Source: Xanthomonas cannabis pv. cannabis (lineage in GTDB: Bacteria > Pseudomonadota > Gammaproteobacteria > Xanthomonadales > Xanthomonadaceae). From it: 61,748 nt of DNA. The position numbers and the translations under genes were made by a program. How positions within the stretch are numbered: the stretch's first letter is position 1; each line of letters begins with the position of its first letter. Below are positions 52,411 through 61,748 of the stretch, in pieces. The stretch is taken from the NCBI RefSeq assembly GCF_000802365.1, contig NZ_JSZE01000008.1, positions 1-61,748 of the forward strand. The letters are read 5' to 3'. The notes beneath the pieces are model-generated. The model was not told the DNA's origin and made no database searches. It saw nothing but the letters and a program-made list of their open reading frames with translations.

Positions 52411-55059
52411 TCAGCCCAAGTGTTGCTTGACCCAGGAGGGCACGCCTTCGAGTGCGGTCGCAAGGGCGGGCCCGTCCTCGCCACCACCCTGGGCGAGATC
52501 CGGACGGCCACCGCCCTTGCCCCCGATCTGACTGGCGATATGGCCGAGGAGTTCCCCCGCCTTTACCTTGCCAGTTGGGCTGCCATTCACGCCGGCAACG
52601 AGCGCAACCTTGCCGGCCGATGCACCGGCCAACACGATCACCGAATCGCCCAACTGCTGCTTCAAACGGTCCATCGCATCGCGCAGTGCCTTTGCGTCGA
52701 AACCTTCCAGGCGCACCGCAACCACCTTGACCCCGGCAACGTCGATCGCACCGGCACCGAGGTCGGCCGTGGCGCCGGAGGCCAGCTTGGCCTTGAGCGA
52801 TTCCAGCTCGCGCTCCAGCCGTTTCTGACGCTCGGTCAGCGCCCGCACCTTATCGACCACCTCGGTGGTGTTGCTGCCGAGCAGACTGGCCGCGTCGGAC
52901 AAACGGCGCTCTTCGTCGGCCACGTAGTCCAGGGCGCCCTGCCCGGTCACCGCCTCGATGCGGCGCACGCCAGAGGACACGCCGCCCTCGGAGGTGATCT
53001 TGAACAGACCGATGTCACCGGTGCGGGTGACATGGGTGCCGCCACACAATTCGGTCGAATAACCGCCCATCTTAAGGACACGCACATTTTCGCCGTACTT
53101 CTCGCCGAACAAGGCCATCGCGCCAAAATCCAGTGCCTCCTGCATGGCCATGTTGTGCACTTCGACGCTGTGGTTGGTACGCACTTCGGCGTTGACCTTG
53201 CGCTCGATCACCGCAAGTTCTTCCGCGGTAATGGGCTGGAAGTGCGAGAAGTCGAAACGCAGGCGATCGGGCGCCACCAGCGAGCCCTTCTGCTGCACAT
53301 GCGTGCCCAGTACTTCGCGCAGCGCGGCGTGCAGCAGGTGCGTCGCCGAATGGTTGAGGATGGTCTTGCCGCGGCGCTGCACGTCGATGCCCCCGGCCAG
53401 CACATCGCCCAGCGCGAGCGTGCCTTCGGTAATGCGTCCCACATGGCCGTGGAACTGGCCGGCAAATTTCTGGGTGTCTGCAACCTCGATCGATACATCG
53501 GTGTTGCTCAACTGCCCGCTATCGCCGACCTGTCCACCGGATTCTGCATAGAACGGGGTGCAGTCGGTGAACACGATGACCTCATCACCAGCCTCGGCAC
53601 GCTCGACCGGACGGCCCTGCTTGAGCAGCGCGACAACCTTGAGCGCGTCGGCGTCGTGCGCCTCATAACCCAGGAACACGGTCGGCGACATGGTGGCAAC
53701 CAGATCGGCGGGTAGCGCGACGCCGCCGCCGAACTTGCCTGCCGCGCGCGCGGTTTCGCGCTGCCGCTCCATCGCAAACTCGAAGCCCTCCATATCGACC
53801 CGCATGCCGCGCTCACGTGCGATGTCGGCGGTCAGGTCGACCGGGAACCCGTAGGTGTCGTACAGACGGAAGGCATCGGCGCCGGGAATGACGTCCTGCG
53901 AGCGTGCCGCCACGTCGTCGAAGATCTTCATGCCGGCGTCCAGCGTCTCGGCAAAGCGCTCCTCTTCCGCCAACAGGGCGCGTGCCACGGTGTCCTGCGC
54001 GGCGGCCAACTCCGGGTAGGCCTCGCCCATCAGCTCGACCAGCGTCGGCACCATCTTGCTGAAGAACGGCTGGCGCACACCCAGCATCCAGCCATGGCGC
54101 AACGCACGCCGGATGATCCGCCGCAGCACATAGCCGCGCCCTTCGTTGGAAGGCAGCACGCCATCGACGATCAGGAACGAACAGGCGCGGATGTGATCGG
54201 CGATCACACGCAACGACTTGTTTTCAAGATCGGTGATGCCGGTCAGCGCGCTGGCCTTGCCGATCAAGGCCTGGAACAGATCGATTTCGTAGTTGGTATG
54301 GACGTGCTGCAGGATCGCGGCCAGACGCTCCAGCCCCATGCCGGTGTCCACGCACGGTGCCGGCAGCGGCACCAGGGTGCCGTCGGGCTGGCGGTCGAAC
54401 TGCATGAAGACCAGGTTCCAGATTTCGATGAAGCGGTCGCCATCTTCGTCGGGCGAGCCGGGCGGGCCGCCGGCGATGTGATCGCCGTGGTCGAAGAAGA
54501 TCTCGGTACACGGACCGCACGGACCGGTGTCGGCCATCTGCCAGAAGTTATCCGACGCATACGGCGCGCCCTTGTTGTCGCCGATGCGCACGATGCGGCT
54601 TTCCGGAATGCCGATCATGTCGCGCCATAGGGCGAATGCCTCTTCGTCGGTGTGATACACCGTGACCAGCAGGCGGTCCGCCGGCAGTTTCCAGACCTGG
54701 GTCAACAGCTCCCATGCCCAGGCGATGGCGTCCTTCTTGAAGTAGTCACCGAACGACCAGTTGCCGAGCATTTCGAAGAAGGTGTGGTGGCGCGCGGTAT
54801 AGCCCACCGAGTCCAGGTCGTTGTGCTTGCCGCCGGCGCGCAGGCAGCGCTGGACGTCCGCGGCGCGCACGTAGCTGCGCTTTTCTGCGCCAAGGAAGAC
54901 GTCCTTGAACTGGACCATGCCGGAATTGGTGAACAGCAAGGTCGGGTCGTTACCCGGCACCAGCGGCGCGGATGGCACGATGGTGTGGCCCTTCCCCTCG
55001 AAAAACGCGAGGAAGTCACTACGGATCTGGGAAGTGCTGAATTTGGCGGGTGCGTTCAT
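52411..55059 (-). CDS. alaS: Alanyl-tRNA synthetase
   Basis: Charges tRNA-Ala. At 882 residues it is full length. The N-terminus shows motif 1 ([46 protein letters not shown]), [16 protein letters not shown] (motif 3), and the editing domain with metal ligands in [17 protein letters not shown] and the Cys-His pair in [17 protein letters not shown]-terminal coiled-coil and DHHA1 domain ([15 protein letters not shown]) follow. The start has no clear ribosome binding site and is preceded closely by a hairpin at 55067-55099. Confidence 0.97.
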   Translation of the reverse strand: MNAPAKFSTSQIRSDFLAFFEGKGHTIVPSAPLVPGNDPTLLFTNSGMVQFKDVFLGAEKRSYVRAADVQRCLRAGGKHNDLDSVGYTARHHTFFEMLGNWSFGDYFKKDAIAWAWELLTQVWKLPADRLLVTVYHTDEEAFALWRDMIGIPESRIVRIGDNKGAPYASDNFWQMADTGPCGPCTEIFFDHGDHIAGGPPGSPDEDGDRFIEIWNLVFMQFDRQPDGTLVPLPAPCVDTGMGLERLAAILQHVHTNYEIDLFQALIGKASALTGITDLENKSLRVIADHIRACSFLIVDGVLPSNEGRGYVLRRIIRRALRHGWMLGVRQPFFSKMVPTLVELMGEAYPELAAAQDTVARALLAEEERFAETLDAGMKIFDDVAARSQDVIPGADAFRLYDTYGFPVDLTADIARERGMRVDMEGFEFAMERQRETARAAGKFGGGVALPADLVATMSPTVFLGYEAHDADALKVVALLKQGRPVERAEAGDEVIVFTDCTPFYAESGGQVGDSGQLSNTDVSIEVADTQKFAGQFHGHVGRITEGTLALGDVLAGGIDVQRRGKTILNHSATHLLHAALREVLGTHVQQKGSLVAPDRLRFDFSHFQPITAEELAVIERKVNAEVRTNHSVEVHNMAMQEALDFGAMALFGEKYGENVRVLKMGGYSTELCGGTHVTRTGDIGLFKITSEGGVSSGVRRIEAVTGQGALDYVADEERRLSDAASLLGSNTTEVVDKVRALTERQKRLERELESLKAKLASGATADLGAGAIDVAGVKVVAVRLEGFDAKALRDAMDRLKQQLGDSVIVLAGASAGKVALVAGVNGSPTGKVKAGELLGHIASQIGGKGGGRPDLAQGGGEDGPALATALEGVPSWVKQHLG

Positions 55060-55066
55060 GAGCTGG

Positions 55067-55099
55067 CATTGGGCGGGCGGCAGTCCCGGTCACCCAATG
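55067..55099 (-). promoter_or_regulatory. Hairpin in the alaS leader
   Basis: CATTGGG pairs with CCCAATG, and inside it CGGG pairs with CCCG, giving an 11-bp stem with a four-base bulge. It ends seven bases upstream of the alaS ATG, where a ribosome would sit. Possible control of alaS translation; inferred. Confidence 0.45.
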
Positions 55100-55160
55100 A
55101 AATGTGGGCGCAGAGGAGCGGAACAACCTGAAACCACGAAGGGTAGCAGGCCTGACGCCC

Positions 55161-55649
55161 TCAGTCCTCAAGGTCGAAGCGGGTGGCGCGACGAATACAG
55201 TCGCCGTCGAAACCGCGCCTGGCCAATAGATCGGCGGCCTTGCGCCGCTGCGGCAGATCGACCGGCCCTTCTTCACCAAACCGGCGCCGGATCAGATCGC
55301 GTGCGTTCTCGATCCAATCGCCTTCAAACGTGGCCATGGCAGCACTGACGGCATCGCTATCCAGGCCATGGGTTCCCAGTTCGGCACGGATGTGCAGCGG
55401 GCCATAGCCCGAACCGGCGCGGTTACGGACCACGGCCGCGGCAAACCGGGCGTCATCCTGCCAACCCTCACCCGCGAGCCGCTCGACCGCGGCCTGTGCG
55501 GCCTCCGGCTCGATTCCGCGTGCCAATAGCTTTCGGTTCAATTCCTTGCGTGAATGCTCGCGTCGCACCAGCAGGCCGAGTGCGCGCTGGACCGGCGTCT
55601 GCTCCTTGAACCGGCGTCCCCGCTTTGGTGCGGGTTCTTGCTCGTCCAT
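55161..55649 (-). CDS. recX: Regulatory protein RecX
   Basis: Modulates RecA filaments. The 162 residues match the RecX family: [73 protein letters not shown], then [15 protein letters not shown]. It lies 250 bp downstream of recA on the same strand, the usual arrangement. Confidence 0.94.
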   Translation of the reverse strand: MDEQEPAPKRGRRFKEQTPVQRALGLLVRREHSRKELNRKLLARGIEPEAAQAAVERLAGEGWQDDARFAAAVVRNRAGSGYGPLHIRAELGTHGLDSDAVSAAMATFEGDWIENARDLIRRRFGEEGPVDLPQRRKAADLLARRGFDGDCIRRATRFDLED

Positions 55650-55899
55650 CGTGACGTGTCCTCCTAACGCTGAATCAATGCGCCCTCCGTGGCGCCTGCC
55701 CTCCTGGCCTTCGATAGATCTACCGCGAGAAGCAACGGCACTGACTCCGCCGTCCTCGCGATAGAAAAACTTGGCGCATCACCTGCAGCGGGCTAACACG
55801 CTGATCGAGAGCGCTTGAGCCCGCCGAGTCCATTACCGGACCTGGCGGACCGTTTGAACTGCCACCGCGCCTGTCGCAGCCGGTCGCCAGCGGTTGCGC

Positions 55900-56934
55900 T
55901 TATTCCTTCTCGGCGTCGTCGCCTGCTTCGCGCGGCGCTTCGGCGGGCTGGAACTTCTCGCGCAGCTCTGCTTCGAGCTTAGCGGCGACCTGCGGGTTGT
56001 CGCGCAGGTAGCCACGCGCATTGTCCTTGCCCTGACCGATACGCTCATCGCCGTAGCTGTACCAGGCACCTGCCTTGTCCACCAGCTTGGCTTCCACACC
56101 CATGTCGATCAGTTCGCCTTCACGGCTGATGCCTTCGCCGTAGAGGATTTCGGTCACGATCTGCTTGAACGGAGGCGCCAGCTTGTTCTTGACCACCTTG
56201 ATCTTGGTCTGGTTGCCGATGATCTCGTCACCCTTCTTGATCGCGCCGATACGACGGATGTCCAGGCGCACGGAGGCGTAGAACTTCAATGCGTTGCCGC
56301 CGGTGGTCACTTCCGGGCTCTGGCCCGGCATCATCACGCCGATCTTCATGCGCAGCTGGTTGATGAAGACCACCAGCGTGTTGGATCGCTTGATGTTGCC
56401 GGTCAGCTTGCGCAGGGCCTGGCTCATCAGGCGCGCCTGCAGACCCGGCAACTGGTCGCCCATTTCGCCTTCGATTTCCGCCTTCGGGGTCAGCGCGGCC
56501 ACCGAGTCGACCACCACGATGTCCACCGAGCCCGAGCGCACCAGCATGTCGGCGATTTCCAGCGCCTGCTCACCGGTATCAGGCTGCGACAGCAGCAGGT
56601 CGTCGACGTTGACGCCCAGCTTGGCGGCATAGATCGGATCCAGCGCGTGCTCGGCATCGATGAAGGCAGCCGTACCGCCCTTCTTCTGGCACTCGGCAAT
56701 GGCCTGCAGGGTCAGCGTGGTCTTGCCCGAGGATTCCGGGCCGTAGATTTCCACGACGCGACCTTTCGGCAGGCCGCCGATCCCCAGTGCAATGTCCAAC
56801 ATCAGCGAACCGGTCGGAATGATCTCGACCGCCTCGATCACGCGGTCGCCCATGCGCATCACGGAGCCCTTGCCGAATTGCTTTTCGATCTGGCTCAGTG
56901 CGGCGGAAAGGGCGCGCTTCTTGTTCTCATCCAT
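55900..56934 (-). CDS. recA: Recombinase RecA
   Basis: Strand-exchange protein and SOS co-protease. The 344-residue protein starts [30 protein letters not shown]. It has Walker [10 protein letters not shown] with Lys71, the catalytic Glu in the [24 protein letters not shown] stretch, loop L1 [23 protein letters not shown], and loop L2 [24 protein letters not shown]. The C-terminus is acidic ([12 protein letters not shown]). The 27 codons open upstream to 57015 are not RecA-like. It lies between lexA and recX. No LexA-type palindrome was seen in its upstream region. Confidence 0.98.
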   Translation of the reverse strand: MDENKKRALSAALSQIEKQFGKGSVMRMGDRVIEAVEIIPTGSLMLDIALGIGGLPKGRVVEIYGPESSGKTTLTLQAIAECQKKGGTAAFIDAEHALDPIYAAKLGVNVDDLLLSQPDTGEQALEIADMLVRSGSVDIVVVDSVAALTPKAEIEGEMGDQLPGLQARLMSQALRKLTGNIKRSNTLVVFINQLRMKIGVMMPGQSPEVTTGGNALKFYASVRLDIRRIGAIKKGDEIIGNQTKIKVVKNKLAPPFKQIVTEILYGEGISREGELIDMGVEAKLVDKAGAWYSYGDERIGQGKDNARGYLRDNPQVAAKLEAELREKFQPAEAPREAGDDAEKE

Positions 56935-57106
56935 CTGGGTGATCCTTGTCAGTGATTTCGGTGTGGAGCTAATGTAGCGGCGGTGTATCGCAGAGGCTGA
57001 GACTGGCGGCGACACACTCAGATTAACGATGCAGCCCCTGCGCTGGCAGCGGTGAATCCTGCGCTACCGGCTGAGAAAAAAGCCAGCGCGCACATCGGCA
57101 CAATCC

Positions 57107-57748
57107 TTAGCGATTGGGCCTCAGTAGCCCGCAATACAGGCCTTCGATCGCGAAATCCTGATCCGGCAGTACTTCGATCGGCGCATAGTCCGGGTTGCGC
57201 GGCAGCAGCCGTATCCGGTCCTTGCCGATCTTGAGCAACTTGACCGTGATCTCTTCTTCGATCCGGGCCACCACGATCTGCCCGGAGCGGGCTTCGCGGG
57301 TGCGGTGCACGCCAATCAGGTCGCCGTCGAAAATGCCTTCGTCGCGCATGGAGTCGCCCTGTACCTTGAGCAGATAGTCCGGCGAGGGCGAGAAAAACAC
57401 GCGGTCGAGCACGACGAAGTCGTCCGAGCCGATGTCGGCACCAATCGGCAAGCCCGCCGCCACGCGGCCCAGGACGGGCAAGCGCAGCACGTCGTCGCGC
57501 GCTGGCTCGCTCACCGGCGGCGTGCGCGGCTGCGCGCCCTGCCCGGCCAGCCGAATCCCGCGCGCCTGTCCCGGCACGCGGCGGATGGCGCCGGCCTGCT
57601 CCAGGGCCTCCAGGTGATATTGCGCGGCGCGCACGCCCTTGAAGCCGAAAGCGCGGGCGATTTCGGTCTGCGAGGGCGGAACGCCGTCGGTCTCGATGCG
57701 CTCGGCAATCAAGGCCAGGATGGCTTGCTGGGTATCGGTCAGGTCCAT
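57107..57748 (-). CDS. lexA: SOS repressor LexA
   Basis: Represses DNA-damage genes until RecA stimulates its self-cleavage. The 213 residues comprise a winged helix (MDLTDTQQAILALIAERIETDGVPPSQTEIARAFGFKGVRAAQYHLEAL) and an S24 peptidase domain. The cleavage site is Ala98-Gly99 in GRVAAGLPIG, with catalytic Ser133 in VQGDSMRDEGI and Lys170 in EITVKLLKI. The ATG at 57748 fits the known N-terminus; 40 more upstream codons are open but cross the operator. Xanthomonas usually has two LexA proteins; linkage to recA-recX suggests LexA1. Confidence 0.96.
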   Translation of the reverse strand: MDLTDTQQAILALIAERIETDGVPPSQTEIARAFGFKGVRAAQYHLEALEQAGAIRRVPGQARGIRLAGQGAQPRTPPVSEPARDDVLRLPVLGRVAAGLPIGADIGSDDFVVLDRVFFSPSPDYLLKVQGDSMRDEGIFDGDLIGVHRTREARSGQIVVARIEEEITVKLLKIGKDRIRLLPRNPDYAPIEVLPDQDFAIEGLYCGLLRPNR

Positions 57749-57750
57749 GG

Positions 57751-57769
57751 TTAGTAGTATTACTACTAA
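57751..57769. promoter_or_regulatory. LexA operator of the lexA promoter
   Basis: TTAGTAGTATTACTACTAA is an almost perfect palindrome of the Xanthomonas/Xylella LexA type (TTAG-N6-TTACTA). It ends two bases from the lexA ATG and would serve autoregulation. Confidence 0.9.
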
Positions 57770-57822
57770 CGACGTGCGAGGCAATACCCAGAAGCTGCGT
57801 TGGGCTGCGATGACCGGCTCCG

Positions 57823-59499
57823 CTATCGCCGGCTGCGCCAGATCGAGAACAATATCCAGATGCCGCACAGGCCGGCACCGATGAACCCACCGACGCCCAG
57901 CCCAAGCAGCCAGCGGCTGGCGCTACCGCCGACGCTGTTCATGACGATCGACGAGCCAATCACCAGCGCGGCGGTGACGATGCCCATGGTGAGGCGATTG
58001 GCAGCGCGGTCGACCTGGTCGCCGAACTCACGCAAGGCGCGCGTTTCCACCTGCAACTGCAGCTTGCCGCGCCGCGCGGCCTGGATCAGCCGCTTGAGAT
58101 CGCGCGGGAGATCGCCGATCAGGTCGATCGCGCCAGTCACGGTGCGACGGCTACGCCGCAACATGGCGCGTGGTGCATAACGCTGCACCACCACACGCTC
58201 CAGATAGGGCCGCGCTTCGGTGGCCATGTCGAAGTCCGGGTCGAGCTGGCGCCCCATGCCTTCGAGGGTGAGGAAGGCCTTGATCATCAGCGCCAGATCC
58301 GACGGCAGCGTCAGGCCGTGATCGCGCAGGATCGCGGTGACATCGCCCAGCATCGCGCCGATGCGCAACTCCTTGAGCGGCACGCCGCGGTACTCGTCGA
58401 CGAAGGCTCCGATGTCCTGCTGCAAACGCGCCTCGTCGATATCCAGACTGGTCCCTGCCCACTCCAGCAACACGTCGATGACCGCGTCGGCGTCGTAGCT
58501 CACCATGCCATGCAGCAGCTGTGCGACCTGAAACCGACGCTGCTCGGACACCCGCCCGACCATGCCGAAATCGATGACCGCGATCCGGCCATCGCGCAGG
58601 TAGAAAATGTTGCCCGGATGCGGGTCGGCGTGGAAGCAGCCGTGCTGCAACACCATCTTGAGCACGATGCCGGCACCCGCCCGCGCCAGCGCACGGCGGT
58701 CCAGTCCCGCCGCATCGACCGCCTGCAGGTCGCGTCCGGGGATGCCGTCGATGAATTCCTGCACATTGAGCGACTCGCAGGTCCACTGCCAGTACACCGC
58801 CGGCACCACCACCTGCGGGTCGTGCGCGAAGTTGGCGGCGATGCGCTCGGCATTGCGGCACTCGGCGGCGAAGTCGAGCTCGCGCCGCAGCGAAACGGTG
58901 AACTGCTGCACCACTTCGGTTGGGCGATAGCGCTTGAGATCCGGTGCGCGTGTCTCGACGATATCGGCCAGCCGCGCGAGCAGTCGCAGATCCGCATCGA
59001 TGGTGTCGCCGATGCCGGGGCGACGGATCTTCAACACCACCGGCGTGCCATCGGCCAACCAGGCGCGGTGGGTCTGCGCCAGCGATGCGGCGGCCAGCGG
59101 GTGTTCGTCCAGGCGCGCGAAGACGGTGTCCGGTTCGGCGCCCAGCGCGGCCACCAGCTGGGGGTGGACCTGCTCGAACGGCAATGCAGGCACCGCGTTC
59201 TGCAGCTCGCTCAGCTCGTCGATCCACTCCGGCGGCAACAGGTCCACGCGCGTGGCCAGCACCTGGCCCAGTTTGACGAAGGTGGGCCCGAGTTCTTCCA
59301 GTGCGCGCCGCACCCGCACCGCCGCAGACATGCGCAAGCGACCTTCGGCGTTGTTCCAGTGCAGCAGCCGGCCGGCACGTTCGAGCACATCGGCCAGCCC
59401 GATCCGGCGCACCACATCGCCGAAGCCATACCGGATCAGGACCGCAGCGATTTCCTGCAGACGCCCGAGGTCACGGACGGTACCCAGCGCTTCCCACAT
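57823..59499 (-). CDS. UbiB/ABC1-family atypical kinase
   Basis: The family contains UbiB, an atypical protein-kinase-like ATPase needed for ubiquinone synthesis. The 558 residues show the KxGQ motif (LGPTFVKLGQVLATRVDLLPPEWIDELSELQNAVPALPF), the Ala-rich nucleotide loop (EHPLAAASLAQTHRAWL), VVLKIRRPGI, the catalytic HADPHPGNIFYL and VIDFGMVGR. Two hydrophobic helices end the protein (LTMGIVTAALVIGSSIVMNS and WLLGLGVGGFIGAGLCGIWILFSIW), so it is membrane-anchored. No other ubi genes are nearby, so it may be a UbiB paralogue rather than UbiB itself. Confidence 0.9.
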   Translation of the reverse strand: MWEALGTVRDLGRLQEIAAVLIRYGFGDVVRRIGLADVLERAGRLLHWNNAEGRLRMSAAVRVRRALEELGPTFVKLGQVLATRVDLLPPEWIDELSELQNAVPALPFEQVHPQLVAALGAEPDTVFARLDEHPLAAASLAQTHRAWLADGTPVVLKIRRPGIGDTIDADLRLLARLADIVETRAPDLKRYRPTEVVQQFTVSLRRELDFAAECRNAERIAANFAHDPQVVVPAVYWQWTCESLNVQEFIDGIPGRDLQAVDAAGLDRRALARAGAGIVLKMVLQHGCFHADPHPGNIFYLRDGRIAVIDFGMVGRVSEQRRFQVAQLLHGMVSYDADAVIDVLLEWAGTSLDIDEARLQQDIGAFVDEYRGVPLKELRIGAMLGDVTAILRDHGLTLPSDLALMIKAFLTLEGMGRQLDPDFDMATEARPYLERVVVQRYAPRAMLRRSRRTVTGAIDLIGDLPRDLKRLIQAARRGKLQLQVETRALREFGDQVDRAANRLTMGIVTAALVIGSSIVMNSVGGSASRWLLGLGVGGFIGAGLCGIWILFSIWRSRR

Positions 59500-60079
59500 C
59501 AGTGCACCGCCTGCATGTAGCGGGCTGCGTGACCGTGCGCGCGGATCGGCGACGGAGCAGGCGACCTGCGGGCATCCGGTCTATGCGCCTGCGGTGGATG
59601 CCATCGCCAGCATGTCTCCGCCGGCGCTGGACGCATGCAGCGCGCATCAGAAACGCATGCCTGCAGGGCGACATCGGAACGGTCGCTGCATCCGCGTGCG
59701 TGCAACGCAACAGAACACACCGCAGCGGCCGCACAGCCGCCAAAAAAAACGGGCGGCCACGCATCAGCAACGGCAATGGAAAGCAGCAGCAACATCGGCA
59801 CGCAGGTCGGCAGGCGGACCCTGTTTGTAGCCGATCTCGGCGACGCTGTCGCGTCTTTGGCCGAGCCCAGGTTTGGCGCGACTCACAAACCGCGGCAGGC
59901 AGCAGCCAGGCGGACTTGGACAGCGCAGACCGCCGGATGCAACCGGTTCGGGCTGATTCCGGGCTGCGCCCGCGCCCGCTCGACGGCCACCCAGCGCCTG
60001 CTGTCGCTCCGGGCAGGCAGGACTGCGCGTGTGCACCCGACTACCGCGTGCAGCGAATGAAGCGGGCTGCGCGATGCGC
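59500..60079. other. Intergenic region with no convincing gene
   Basis: About 580 bp between the receptor stop and the UbiB-family start. Open frames exist on both strands but have arginine/alanine-rich, shadow-like sequences. A GCCGCC...GGGCGGC inverted repeat around a run of eight A (about 59740-59757) may be part of a terminator for the receptor transcript. Nothing else is visible. Confidence 0.5.
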
Positions 60080-61748
60080 TCAATAACGCAGCCGCAAGGT
60101 CACCCCATAGGTCCGCGGCGCGCCCAGGAACGCATTCCAGGAGCCGGCCTGCAACGGTGTATCGATGACGATCTGTCGATAGGTTTTGTTGCCCAGATTC
60201 TCCGCCCAGGCTTCCAGCAGCCAACGCTTGTCGTCTGCACCGATGCCCACCCGCGCATTGAGCAAGGTGTAACCGGGTTGCGCTTTTTGCGGATCCAGAT
60301 CCGAGCCGGCGTTGTACTCGGAGCTGTATTTGGCCCCGACGTTGGCGCGACCGGTCAAGCGGTTGCCCAATGCGTGCTCGTAGGTCACCGACAGGTTGGC
60401 CGACCAGCGCGGCGCAAAGCTCGCTCGGCTGCCGGGCAGCAACGCCAGCTCTGCATCGGGCAACACATCATCGCCATAGGTGGTGTCTGCATAGCTGAGC
60501 CCGCCCTGCACCATCAGCCCGGGCAAGGCGCCCTGCCAGAGCACTTCGGTATCGATGCCGCGCGACACCACGGTGGGAATGGCGCGAACCACGAAACTGG
60601 TGCCGAGAAAATTGTTGAGCTGGAAGTCGCTGAAGTCCTGGTAGAACAGCGCTGCGTTCACCAGCAGGTTGCCGCCGAGCCAGGTGGTCTTGGCGCCGAG
60701 TTCGTAGCTGTCGACGAATTCGCCCGGAAACGAGGTGTCGTCCACCGGCAGGATGCCTTGCACGCCGCTGGACAGGCCGTCGGAAGATTGCACGCGGTCG
60801 AGATTGAAACCACCGGCCTTGTAGCCGCGCGCCGCCGACGCGTAGGTCATCAGTGATGCATTCCAGCGATACGCCAGCTTGGCGGTGCCGGACCACTCGC
60901 GTTCGGTGCGGCGCTGTTCGGTCAGGCGGCCGGCGTGGGCGATATTGGTCCAGGGCAGACAGCTGAAGCCGATGACCTGCGGCGCAATGGAAGGCACTGC
61001 AGCTGCGGGCACGCCGCGCGAGACGAGCGCAGCGCCGATGCGCCGCAACGCTGCCGGATTCACCTGCCCGTCGGCGGCAAAATAACTCGCGCAGGCCGGG
61101 CTCCCATCGGGGTTTTCAAACGCCGAGCGCAACGCCTTGTGCTCGTAGGTATAGCGCAGGCCGACCACCACATCCAGCGCATCGGTGGCATGCCAGGTGT
61201 TGTTGGTGAACAGCGCGGCGCTGGTGCCGTCCTGCCAAAACCGGTCCTGGCTGCCCTGCCCGCGAAACAGGCTGCCGGCGGGCAGGCCGGTCGTATCGGC
61301 GAGAAAACGCGTTGCGTCGGCGCGTGCGGCCAATGCCGGATTGATGCGTGCAAGCATCACGCTGGACAGATAGGGCTCGTAGGCGCTGCCAAACCGGTAG
61401 GACTCGTTGCGGTGCAGGGTTTCGTCGGCATAAAACGCGCCGACCAGCCAGTCGAAGCGCTCGGTGGACCCGGCCAGGCGGAGCTCCTGGCTGAAGGTCC
61501 TGAACTTGGTGAGCATCTCGTTCTCGCGCGCCTGGCGGTAGAGAATGTCGGCAGCGCCATAGTCGAAATCCAGGCCGTTGACCGACTTCCAGTCGCGCAG
61601 CGCGGTGATCGAGGTCAGCACTGCATCGCTCAGCCAGGGCGTGGTCCAGTCGACCTGCGCCGACACACCCTTGTCACGGATGTCCTGCGCCGTGCTGCGG
61701 TTGCTGTAGGCGCGCCTGCGTTGCGGCTCTGCACGCGGGCTCGTGCCC
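60080..61748 (-). CDS. TonB-dependent receptor, C-terminal part (5' end outside the window)
   Basis: Outer-membrane receptor barrel; the frame is open to the window end, so at least 555 residues of the 3' part are present. Motifs include LFTNNTWHATDALDVVVGLRYTYEHKALRSAF, LMTYASAARGYKAGGFNLDR, FVDSYELGAKTTWLGGNLLVNAALFYQDFSDFQLN and YTLLNARVGIGADDKRWLLEAWAENLGNKTYRQIVIDTP, ending LRLRY with the terminal aromatic. This pattern matches the FyuA/CirA-like class with unknown substrates, clearly different from the two xyloglucan receptors. An internal GTG at 61666 is not a real start because coding continues upstream. Confidence 0.9.
   Translation of the reverse strand, partial: GTSPRAEPQRRRAYSNRSTAQDIRDKGVSAQVDWTTPWLSDAVLTSITALRDWKSVNGLDFDYGAADILYRQARENEMLTKFRTFSQELRLAGSTERFDWLVGAFYADETLHRNESYRFGSAYEPYLSSVMLARINPALAARADATRFLADTTGLPAGSLFRGQGSQDRFWQDGTSAALFTNNTWHATDALDVVVGLRYTYEHKALRSAFENPDGSPACASYFAADGQVNPAALRRIGAALVSRGVPAAAVPSIAPQVIGFSCLPWTNIAHAGRLTEQRRTEREWSGTAKLAYRWNASLMTYASAARGYKAGGFNLDRVQSSDGLSSGVQGILPVDDTSFPGEFVDSYELGAKTTWLGGNLLVNAALFYQDFSDFQLNNFLGTSFVVRAIPTVVSRGIDTEVLWQGALPGLMVQGGLSYADTTYGDDVLPDAELALLPGSRASFAPRWSANLSVTYEHALGNRLTGRANVGAKYSSEYNAGSDLDPQKAQPGYTLLNARVGIGADDKRWLLEAWAENLGNKTYRQIVIDTPLQAGSWNAFLGAPRTYGVTLRLRY

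Noticed and set aside
56935..57015. An SOS box in front of recA
   Set aside because: The lexA operator type (TTAG-N6-TTACTA) was sought in the recA upstream region; only an isolated TTAG was found, with no second half-site.
59301..60086. A 261-residue plus-strand frame spanning the gap before the last receptor
   Set aside because: It overlaps the UbiB-family gene and shows only Arg-rich shadow sequence.
1..61748. CRISPR arrays, insertion sequences, integrases or prophage genes
   Set aside because: No regularly spaced repeats, transposase or phage-type proteins were recognised anywhere in the window.

Overview
The window is typical, gene-dense, high-GC chromosome of a Xanthomonas (Gammaproteobacteria, Lysobacterales). 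The assignment rests on the xyloglucan-degradation locus with paired TonB-dependent receptors, a LexA operator of the Xanthomonas type, a Bcp with cysteines at positions 48 and 84 as in X. campestris, and housekeeping synteny (recA-recX-alaS-csrA-tRNA-Ser; dapA beside gcvR and bcp). The species cannot be fixed from the sequence alone. No insertion sequence, prophage, integrase or CRISPR array was seen.

Layout. 1-4.8 kb, minus strand: pcnB-folK-panB-panC-panD-pgi (mRNA polyadenylation, folate, pantothenate, glycolysis), with tRNA-Glu divergent from pcnB. 5.3-7.7 kb: an amidase-folE2 pair preceded by a likely Zur box, i.e. a zinc-starvation unit. 7.7-10.7 kb: a lower-GC patch with a small exported protein and a MASE1-like membrane protein carrying a degenerate kinase-like tail. 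10.7-32.8 kb, minus strand: a complete xyloglucan utilisation locus. Two TonB-dependent receptors import oligosaccharides. GH74 cuts the backbone. A CE20-type acetylesterase, GH95 alpha-fucosidase, GH35 beta-galactosidase and GH31 alpha-xylosidase trim the side chains. An XylE-like transporter, XylA and XylB take up and use the xylose. 33.0-38.0 kb: a LysR regulator divergent from a dgo operon (aldolase, dehydratase, lactonase-like, kinase) that degrades galactonate, the oxidation product of the galactose released by GH35.

The rest is mainly core genome: fdxA; dapA with a short BamC-like lipoprotein; gcvR, an RraB-like protein and bcp; a PIN-PhoH protein with a lipoprotein; thiD and a hydrolase; two identical tRNA-Arg genes; a DedA-rhodanese fusion; LysR/pirin; a soluble chemoreceptor with three tandem PAS repeats; tRNA-Ser, csrA, alaS, recX, recA, lexA, a UbiB-family kinase, and the 3' part of a third TonB-dependent receptor.

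The most notable observation is a 27-bp motif, AATA-N10-AAWWTTTCATTKG, found once upstream of each xyloglucan TonB receptor and once in the lysR-dgo intergenic region, with identical internal spacing. It suggests that one regulator, perhaps the LysR protein at 33.0-34.0 kb, joins xyloglucan import and galactonate catabolism in one regulon. Other regulatory candidates are the Zur box, a LexA operator directly against the lexA start codon, and a strong hairpin directly upstream of alaS.
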